From Methanobrevibacter sp. (lineage in GTDB: Archaea > Methanobacteriota > Methanobacteria > Methanobacteriales > Methanobacteriaceae): 19,834 nt of DNA. The notes beneath the pieces were generated by a model that was not told the DNA's origin, did no database searches, and worked only from the letters and a program-made list of their open reading frames with translations. The position numbers and the translations under genes are program-made. Positions 15,701-19,834 of this stretch are shown here, one piece after another (the first letter of the stretch is position 1; the number at the start of each line of letters is the position of its first letter). The stretch is taken from assembly GCA_016838945.1 (NCBI GenBank), contig JADLKP010000017.1, forward strand, positions 1-19,834, given 5' to 3'.

Positions 15701-16783
15701 CTTTGTTGTGATGATGTATTTGGATTCACTGAGATTCAACATGTGTTCAACACGTTTAAATGGATAATTGGGGTCAATTGGTGTAAATGCCACCCCTATC
15801 TTGTTTAATGCCAGAACAAGTTCCGGAAAATGATAGGTCCTTGGAAGCAGCAATCCTATGCAGTCTCCAGATTCGATATCGTAATTATTGATTAAGTCAT
15901 ATGCAATGGAATTTGTTGAAGATTCCAATTCTCCATAAGTAATTTGATTAACTCCATCATCAATTGCCATTAAATCAGGGTATTTCATTGCATTTTCACG
16001 AAAGGACATGGCTAATGTTTTATCCGTATCCACATCAAGCATCTTCCCTTCTGAGTAATCCGCAAGCAATGCCTTTTCCTCATCAGATAAGATATTTATG
16101 CTTCCGCATTTTTGATTGGGATCATTTAAAACATTATCTATCAGGGAAATGATATTGAGCTTCATATGCTCGATATAAATGTCAGAAAACAAATCAGAGT
16201 TATAAATCAATTCCAAATGATCTCCATAGACATTCAAGGTTAATGCGGTTCCTTCACCATTTTTAAGAGATATGCCTTCGATATCAGTAAAATCATAAAT
16301 GGAATAGCTGGACAAATCATTTTCAATGTAGTTGTCAATAGCAATATCGGTGTTTTCAATTGCCTTTTTATAAACTTGTTTTATTTCCTTTAAATGGTCT
16401 ATAAATGGAGCATCTTTTGAATAGCTGATTTTTAATAATGAAGTCTTATCAAGGCGGTCCAAATTACATAAGTCAATTTTATCAAAGGATTCCTTTTCAT
16501 CATCCAAACTATCCATATCATTATTGGTTGAAATAAGTGTTTTTAAAAGGCAGCCTTCTGTATTGTCAATTCTTGATAGGTATAATGAGAATATTGCTAC
16601 AATAAACTCAAATTTGGAAGCATTATGCTGATCTAGTAGAGATGCAATCCTTTGATTGTCAATGGATATTTTTATGTTCTCATAATTATCTGATGGAATA
16701 TTATAAAATTTCAGATATTTTCCGATATCAGATAATTGCTTTTTCCAATAAATCGGATCCGCTTCAAATTCAGAATAATTCAA
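9755..16783 (-). CDS. Two-module non-ribosomal peptide synthetase
   Basis: A 2342-residue NRPS that would activate two acids as adenylates, load them on phosphopantetheine carriers and condense them. Domains (residues, approximate): C-lobe of a condensation domain 1-235 (YWKKQL near the start, no HHxxxDG); A1 255-775 (FTSGTTGLPKGV 445-456, NFYGTTE 574-580, YHTGDIG 664-670, NPNGKLDK 763-770); T1 785-860 (LGGNSL, Ser819); C 870-1285 (HHLIFDG 989-995); A2 1295-1775 (YTSGTTGVPKGV 1440-1451, DAYGPTE 1571-1577, NVNGKVDK 1763-1770); T2 1785-1858 (LGGDSL, Ser1822); terminal C 1867-2330 (HHLIFDA 2046-2052). No thioesterase, reductase, epimerase or methyltransferase domain is seen. A1 has Ile491 where the amino-binding Asp normally stands; A2 keeps Asp1486. 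The TTG used here lacks a ribosome-binding site; see the 5' extension entry. Codon use matches neighbours. Product unknown. Confidence 0.95.
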   Translation of the reverse strand: MNYSEFEADPIYWKKQLSDIGKYLKFYNIPSDNYENIKISIDNQRIASLLDQHNASKFEFIVAIFSLYLSRIDNTEGCLLKTLISTNNDMDSLDDEKESFDKIDLCNLDRLDKTSLLKISYSKDAPFIDHLKEIKQVYKKAIENTDIAIDNYIENDLSSYSIYDFTDIEGISLKNGEGTALTLNVYGDHLELIYNSDLFSDIYIEHMKLNIISLIDNVLNDPNQKCGSINILSDEEKALLADYSEGKMLDVDTDKTLAMSFRENAMKYPDLMAIDDGVNQITYGELESSTNSIAYDLINNYDIESGDCIGLLLPRTYHFPELVLALNKIGVAFTPIDPNYPFKRVEHMLNLSESKYIITTKDFAEDFDFHKEFCIDSNSDSCNDSYEDSYNKHKDENNDKHKYKNNDINNDNSRIGMIYLEDLNRDFDKPVECLGTCDDLFAIIFTSGTTGLPKGVMVSNKQIKGMAVAFKEIFKTSVGDLIGYFASFSFIASIRLFVSFIFAESCRIFNEAEQKDSLLLIKALKEREMSDLILPPSIGIPIFENEDIKLKHLILAGAKLDELSNKESSTHLVNFYGTTELIMAIVKIFDLNDNGEMVTVGKPVPNTWAYILDGEGMPLPIGVPGEICVSSDYISPGYYNDPELTERVFVDNPNSTCEENKRMYHTGDIGFYNFDGEIEIIGREDDQLSVRGFRIESGEILSIARNFPEISDIHLDVDHDNLIAYYTQNTDLDIGLVKEALRSELPYYMVPSLFIELDNIPLNPNGKLDKLALRNKTYRNSITGIGDEVLQCVVDGFKEVLNVDFVFPDEDFIQLGGNSLSLMKLQLLLNEKLGINISSSELMELGSPFKITDHIKYNLDMHSPISINYTFEDYCPLSESQLNVYLDETVNDMGTAYNNPFKIDFNDSFSAEDIKNAIDKLLLAYPALNARVVDSKEILSFSFDADVEIAEGNLDDIASFVRPFDFEKSLSRFLIVQSDDGLSLCMDCHHLIFDGSSANILLDSMMSILNGDSLDLIDDGILREISYEENISQDYMEKAFQFFDSILADKDETYDLLPSIKTRSNSDFEYNDVFDMDGEVLSSFLKESSITHNQFFASVFAYTLSKYSGSSKVLFNLIEDGRGHIDLSESVGMFVRTLPLAIDCKNQKVSSFLDYSSRLVKSAMKYDLYPFRILANQYDLNTDILFQYSHDLFYSLMADGEMPFKVHDLKHDLMGDLSFFIFDVDDGRLGIRILYSEKFSYEFIEHFAESYKLILKEIISKNSLSDINYTSVSDLRKLDEYNQTEHDLEYCDILEAFNDHLAKYPDDPLVSYENRVYSYGESAFLADKIAKSLNDLGVQSQDNVAFLVERSELYMLSALAIMSIGAVYVPIDDAHPDETINFILNDTHAKVLIVNDSTYERASSLGSGAVLLNVSDIVNEDLETLSSLATIYGDLSCILYTSGTTGVPKGVEITRKGIANFVDFYTNEYNLKRGSIFGMFASIGFDVGAIRGICAPLYGGACLDIVPMDIRLDIAKLNKHFISHGITHTTLPTQIARLFIEEVEDTTLEVLNTGGEKLGEINASVDYSFIDAYGPTECCVSVCAIEEKDKMDPSSIGHLFNNIKAYVLDDEGRRVPIGAVGELFIAGSQLAKGYLNREMETERSFVENPFESDENYSRMYASGDMARVLPDGTLGIVGRRDGQVKIRGNRVELLEVEATIREMHSIEAVTVQAIEHDGNHELVAYAVSEEENLEETICQYVAKHKPEYMVPSFVVKLNSIPLNVNGKVDKSALPEVDRSILHKEYVAPRNEREEVIVDAFEKVFDQENIGINDDFIALGGDSLIGIKLLSYLEDYSITMADILSLRTPAAIATNIYETSADLDIYSVDGGCPLNEAQVSLFAGILAENNADFYHIPIKMSIPKEYGIERIITALNEVLEAHPILAMHISNHYETRVKKGFIEGIRDDMDLMKEMGNTYEDSSIVDLLKANGWDIRKIYHMLRSLLRLFKGEYPFLKKGDIPIDVETNFKEDSFRKFMAESMDIYKNLAMFRIFELEDSYLLFGKYHHLIFDAISSNIFKRDLQLLLDGAKLDIDDSFLRMSAFHHQVKDTDKYLEAGEFFDSMFRDIEEVEDLAGDDDAEGFSLNTYDLDFDQDSFKSFLDDAEISENLLFTSVFAYALSKFVDSNNVSFSIIDNGRDRFNDYDSIGLYANVVPLVINCRNQCIDSFMEHSSDMLYGALKYNYYPLILIYQKYGLDTPSVIFQFVPDWISYDIIKEQNEEDSSSNLSNGVLDDIVSIVGELPIDFVVQIFQNGERYSMMIANSNKFSNKMIVDFKNIYCTILANIVHQDMTSDLSSTLKDEE

Positions 16784-16851
16784 ATAATCATCAATATGCT
16801 TATTGTTCGCCGTGCCATTGTCAAAACTAATTTTTTTTCATTAAAATCCAT
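16784..16851 (-). other. Probable true NRPS 5' end, separated by a one-base frame break
   Basis: On the minus strand, ATG at 16851-16849 follows AGGAG by 8 bases, a far better start than the TTG at 16783, which has no purine-rich site. From this ATG the frame reads MDFNEKKLVLTMARR and stops after 23 residues. If the A8 tract (16831-16838) held nine A, the frame would read MDFNEKKISFDNGTANN and run straight into the NRPS. In the NRPS frame itself there is no ATG or GTG between the upstream TGA and the TTG. This points to a genuine homopolymer frame break, a slippage-dependent start, or a sequencing error. Confidence 0.7.
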
Positions 16852-16935
16852 TGAACATACTCCTAAAGAAAAAACATTAACAAAAATGCATGTTTTCCAA
16901 GTTAAAATAAATGAATGATTTTATGTCTGATGTAA

Positions 16936-16969
16936 TTTATATAAACAATTATATAAATATTTATATAAA
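16936..16969. promoter_or_regulatory. Triple 12-bp TATA-like repeat between NRPS and nitroreductase
   Basis: TTTATATAAA at 16936-16945, TTATATAAA at 16949-16957 and TTTATATAAA at 16960-16969 repeat with a 12-bp period. The first and third are perfect palindromes and so can serve as box A in either direction. Starts about 25 bases away would give leaders of about 55-60 bases for both the NRPS (minus) and the ferredoxin-nitroreductase (plus), which suggests a shared bidirectional promoter. Confidence 0.6.
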
Positions 16970-16994
16970 TAATTTATAATACATAAAATATTTA

Positions 16995-17026
16995 TTAATT
17001 ATTGTTAAATTTAATTATTGTTAAAT
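16995..17026. repeat. Perfect 16-bp tandem repeat near the nitroreductase start
   Basis: TTAATTATTGTTAAAT occurs twice without gap or mismatch (16995-17010 and 17011-17026). It lies at or just after the predicted plus-strand transcription start, where an archaeal repressor would act. Each unit has TTAA at 16995-16998 and again near its end. It may be an operator pair. Confidence 0.7.
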
Positions 17027-17053
17027 TTATTATTAGAACTAAGAGGTAATAAA

Positions 17054-17818
17054 ATGGATCCTATTTTGATTGATGATGAAAAATGCATTGTCTGCTCATC
17101 CTGCATAAAGGATTGTCCGAATTCATTTATCTATTTGGAAGACGGTAAAATACAGACACATGGCAAGGGATGTATGGAATGCGGACATTGTTACGCCATC
17201 TGTCCTGAAGGCGCCATTAAGATGGCAAATTATGACTTCAGTGATGAAATGGTAGTGTCTATGAGTGTAATAAATGAAGATACTTTGCTGAATGCAATGA
17301 AAAGCAGACGCACTACACGGCAGTTCAAACCAATTGAGGTGGAAGAGGAAAAAATCAATATGATTTTAGAAGCTGGCAGATATGCACCAACTGGTGCAAA
17401 TTCCCAGAATGTTAAATATACAATTCTCGAATCCAAACAGGATGAAGCTGAAGAGATTTGCGTAAATCTATTTAGAAAAGGCAAAAAATTAGGAAATCTG
17501 AGCAGCTATTTGAGAAGAATAGAAGTGACTGATGATTTCTTCTTTAAGGGAGCTCCATTGGTAATAGTCGTTTCAAGCAAAAGCAATATAAATGCAGGTC
17601 TTGCAAGTGCATATATGGAAATAATGGCTAACAGCATGGGTCTTGGAGTTCTATACAGCGGATTTTTTGTGATGTGTTCAAAATTAAGCAGAAAGCTTAG
17701 GAATCTCATTGAATTGGAAAAGGGGTATGATGTAGTTTCATGTATGGTAATAGGCTATCCTAAGGTTAAATATCAAAGAATAGTTCCTCGTAAGGATTTG
17801 CAGGTAAATAGATTATAA
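17054..17818 (+). CDS. Ferredoxin-nitroreductase fusion flavoprotein
   Basis: A 254-residue redox enzyme with an N-terminal 2[4Fe-4S] ferredoxin domain and a C-terminal FMN-binding nitroreductase fold. The cluster ligands are CIVCSSCIKDCP (C11, C14, C17, C21) and CMECGHCYAICP (C40, C43, C46, C50). The nitroreductase part (about 78-245) has SRRTTRQF (84-91) and APTGANSQN (111-119) for FMN phosphate binding, MGLGVLYSG (195-203) and a terminal IGYPKVKY (233-240). Such fusions are common in anaerobes and take electrons from ferredoxin-type donors; substrates are mostly unknown. I prefer ATG 17054, with GAGGTAAT just upstream, to an earlier in-frame ATG at 17018 that lacks a site. It is divergent from the NRPS across a shared promoter region, so a tailoring role (for example azoline or other peptide oxidation) is possible but unproven. 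Confidence 0.92.
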   Translation: MDPILIDDEKCIVCSSCIKDCPNSFIYLEDGKIQTHGKGCMECGHCYAICPEGAIKMANYDFSDEMVVSMSVINEDTLLNAMKSRRTTRQFKPIEVEEEKINMILEAGRYAPTGANSQNVKYTILESKQDEAEEICVNLFRKGKKLGNLSSYLRRIEVTDDFFFKGAPLVIVVSSKSNINAGLASAYMEIMANSMGLGVLYSGFFVMCSKLSRKLRNLIELEKGYDVVSCMVIGYPKVKYQRIVPRKDLQVNRL

Positions 17819-17859
17819 TTTTTAATGACTTGCTTTGTTTTAAATGAATGAACCCTGAA

Positions 17860-17874
17860 TTTTTCTTGTTTTTT
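17860..17874 (+). terminator. Possible U-tract terminator after the nitroreductase
   Basis: T5, C, TT, G and T6 occur about 40 bases after the stop without a stem-loop. This fits archaeal U-tract termination but is a weak signal here. Confidence 0.35.
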
Positions 17875-17920
17875 AAACAAAACTTAAATAATTATGTAAT
17901 TTCAATTCAATTTATGCAAA

Positions 17921-17931
17921 TACTATAAATA
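17921..17931 (+). promoter_or_regulatory. Possible TATA box for the coiled-coil gene
   Basis: TACTATAAATA is a fair box A about 90 bases before the ATG at 18020, predicting a leader of about 65 bases. The rest of this gap shows no gene. Confidence 0.4.
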
Positions 17932-18019
17932 AAAGTTTAAACATATTTTAAATTGATATAGTTTTAATTAGAGATTAATCTATTTTGATTAACATTAAAT
18001 TAAGTTATTAAGTGATAAA

Positions 18020-19750
18020 ATGAGCTTTGAAAATTCAAATGATATGGATAAATTGCAAAAATTGGTAAAATCTTCTCTTTTAGAAATCAACAAGCTTAAA
18101 ATGGAAATCGTTCAATTGAAAGAGGAGCAAAATTCTTTGAAATCTAGTGATGAATTCGAAACATTAAAAAGCGAATCCGAAGAACTATTAAATGAAAAGG
18201 ATGCTGAAATTTCTGATTTAAGAGAAAAACATGAAGTTGAAATCACAGATTTGAAGAATAAGCATGTGGCATATGTTTCAAATTTAAAACTCAAACATCA
18301 AGAAGATTTAGCTGCTAAAGAAAATGAAATTTCCGATTTAAAAACTCGTTTTGATGATGATTTAAAAAGCAAAAGCCTTGAACTAACCGACTTTTTAGCT
18401 AAATTCGACAATGACATGAGAGTCAAGGATGATGAGATTGCAGACATCAAGGCTAAGTATCAGGCTGATTTAAATACTAAAAGCTATGAAATAGAAAACC
18501 TTACTCATTCTTTAAATACTAACATTGAAGTCTTGAACAGATCCAAAGACCTATTGAATTCAAAGGATGAAACAATCAGAAACCTATCCGATAAGGTTAA
18601 GGAACTTACTGACTTAAATGAATCCCTTTCTAAAATGAAGGAATCCTTTGATGAGGAATTCAACAGCTTCAAAACATTGGAATTAGGTCAGGCAAATCTC
18701 AAGTTAAAAGAGGCATTGAATGAAGTCAGCTTCAAGGATAATGAGATTCAAGCCATTTCAAATGACCTGAAGATTGCCAACAATAAGAATGCTGAATTGC
18801 AACGTAAGATAAATGAGGCAAGCAATAAGGAAAATCAGGCAAATCTTAAATTGGCAAATGCCTTAACCACCCTTGATGAAAAGAATATGGAAATCCATTC
18901 ACTTAATTCTCAAATAGCTTCTCAAAATGAGGAGATTCTCGACTTGAAAAATAACTTGGTGAATAAGGACAATCTTGTAGCATTGCAGAGGGAACTTGAT
19001 TCTCGTGATGTAGCGATCCGTGAAAGGGATGTCCAAATCAGCTTATTAAAGGACAAGTCTGTCTCCCGTGAAGAATATGCTAAACTGCAAACCGAATTAT
19101 CCAAGAAAGACTTGCAGATTCAAAGGCTCAATGAAGTCAAGGACCTTTTCTTTGAATTGTCCGACAACAGCTTCCTTGATGACCAAGCTCATGATGGCGT
19201 AATGAACAAGACATCTGCTGGTGATAGGGAATTGATGGAATTGAATGACATTAAGAGAGAGTTGGAATTAGCTAAGGAAAATAACCTTAAGATTCGAGCT
19301 GTAGAAGAGCAGGATTTAGAAAAAATCGCTGACTTGATTGATTCTACAGGTTCTTCTAAATCACAGACTCTTAATTTGGAAAATTCACTTAATGAACTTA
19401 ATCAAAGCAATGCTGAAGAGGTTGCAAAGTTAAAGCAAGAGCTTGAAGAGTACAAGTCTTCAGTTGCAGAACTTGAGAAATTCAAATTCGTTTATGAAAA
19501 ATTGACTGCTCCGCAGTTGAATAATCTAAACTCAATCCAATCTCAAATCTATCATTTGCTTCCTGAAGATGAAGCTATGGATACATTATCCGTCAAGGAA
19601 TATCTCAATGATCTCGCTTTCAAGAACCTTTCATTTGGTAACACCAAGAATATTCTTAAGAGTTTAGAAAGAAAAGGATATGTTGAAGTGGCTAAAAAGG
19701 AAAATGATGTATTCTTCTGGCAAAAGCTTCCTTTACCAGATGATTCATAA
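18020..19750 (+). CDS. Long coiled-coil protein with C-terminal winged-helix-like domain
   Basis: A 576-residue cytoplasmic protein with no signal peptide or membrane span. Residues about 8-480 are almost entirely heptad-patterned, charged helix (ISDLREKHEVEITDLKNKH and similar), with repeated phrases such as KENEISDL, KDDEIADI, KDNEIQAI and NEEILDLKNN about every 30-60 residues. A short break at about 380-405 (DNSFLDDQAHDGVMNK) may be a hinge. The last 85 residues change character: YEKLTAPQLNNL, then LSVKEYLNDL, GNTKNILKSLERKGYVEV and DVFFWQKL, which read as the helices and wing of a winged-helix DNA- or protein-binding fold. The start ATG has GTGAT 3 bases upstream. I do not recognise a named family. 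Chromosome organisation, scaffolding or regulation are possible; coiled coils also give false similarity to SMC and myosin proteins. Confidence 0.85.
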   Translation: MSFENSNDMDKLQKLVKSSLLEINKLKMEIVQLKEEQNSLKSSDEFETLKSESEELLNEKDAEISDLREKHEVEITDLKNKHVAYVSNLKLKHQEDLAAKENEISDLKTRFDDDLKSKSLELTDFLAKFDNDMRVKDDEIADIKAKYQADLNTKSYEIENLTHSLNTNIEVLNRSKDLLNSKDETIRNLSDKVKELTDLNESLSKMKESFDEEFNSFKTLELGQANLKLKEALNEVSFKDNEIQAISNDLKIANNKNAELQRKINEASNKENQANLKLANALTTLDEKNMEIHSLNSQIASQNEEILDLKNNLVNKDNLVALQRELDSRDVAIRERDVQISLLKDKSVSREEYAKLQTELSKKDLQIQRLNEVKDLFFELSDNSFLDDQAHDGVMNKTSAGDRELMELNDIKRELELAKENNLKIRAVEEQDLEKIADLIDSTGSSKSQTLNLENSLNELNQSNAEEVAKLKQELEEYKSSVAELEKFKFVYEKLTAPQLNNLNSIQSQIYHLLPEDEAMDTLSVKEYLNDLAFKNLSFGNTKNILKSLERKGYVEVAKKENDVFFWQKLPLPDDS

Positions 19751-19834
19751 AATTTTTCTATTTTAATTTTTTATCTATTTTTTCTATTTTTTACCTATTT
19801 TTTTCTTATTTTATTTTTTATCTATTTTTTCTAT
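19751..19834 (+). terminator. Repeated T-tract terminator region
   Basis: From the stop codon to the window end the plus strand is a series of T4-T7 runs split by CTA, ATC or ACC. A 22-base unit (ATTTTTTATCTATTTTTTCTAT) occurs exactly at 19766-19787 and again at 19813-19834. Multiple U-tracts would give efficient archaeal termination. The region may continue beyond the window. Confidence 0.6.

Noticed and set aside
17018..17053. Upstream start for the ferredoxin-nitroreductase (MLNLLLELRGNK)
   Set aside because: It lies inside the 16-bp repeat with no ribosome-binding site, whereas ATG 17054 follows GAGGTAAT and begins right at the ferredoxin domain.

Overview
The window is very AT-rich DNA from a methanogenic archaeon, most likely a Methanobrevibacter or close relative (Methanobacteriales). 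Supporting signs are: ribosome-binding sites of the GGTGA/GGAGG type, TATA-box promoters, U-tract terminators, a tRNA gene without an encoded CCA end, a secreted adhesin-like protein with the short GNP-hydrophobic-RR tail common in this group, and a large non-ribosomal peptide synthetase (NRPS). NRPS genes are rare in archaea but were reported in Methanobrevibacter ruminantium M1. The genus call is inference; there is no rRNA in the window.

Layout. Positions 1-5.1 kb carry surface and housekeeping genes: a secreted adhesin-like protein (+), a calcineurin-like phosphoesterase with a tandem amphipathic repeat tail (-), tRNA-Lys(CUU) (+), a LicD-family transferase (-) and a class I methyltransferase (-). 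Positions 5.1-6.3 kb hold a broken small membrane ORF and a cation diffusion facilitator (+) whose 5' end and ribosome-binding site are tandemly triplicated. Positions 6.4-17.8 kb form a probable secondary-metabolite locus. Reading along the minus strand it has a two-module NRPS (half-C, A1, T1, C, A2, T2, terminal C), then an ABC ATPase and a two-FtsX-domain permease of MacB type. A ferredoxin-nitroreductase fusion is transcribed divergently from an intergenic region with three 12-bp-spaced TATA-like elements. Positions 18.0-19.8 kb encode a long coiled-coil protein ending in a probable winged helix.

How the genes may work together (inference). The NRPS would load an unusual starter acid on A1, condense it with the A2 amino acid, and release the product through its terminal condensation domain, since no thioesterase or reductase domain is present. 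The ABC pair directly downstream could export the product or act on the envelope. The Fe-S flavoenzyme could be a tailoring oxidoreductase. No phosphopantetheinyl transferase is visible here, so carrier-domain priming must come from elsewhere.

Most notable signals: (1) the NRPS frame lacks a good start, but a well-placed ATG with an AGGAG site lies 68 bases upstream and is one base out of frame across an A8 tract (possible phase-variable switch, slippage site or assembly error); (2) the first adenylation domain lacks the amino-group-binding Asp; (3) the NRPS begins with only the C-terminal lobe of a condensation domain and ends with a full one; (4) several gene starts carry tandem repeats or homopolymers (A19 before licD, triplicated start of the CDF gene, TATA repeats between the NRPS and the nitroreductase).
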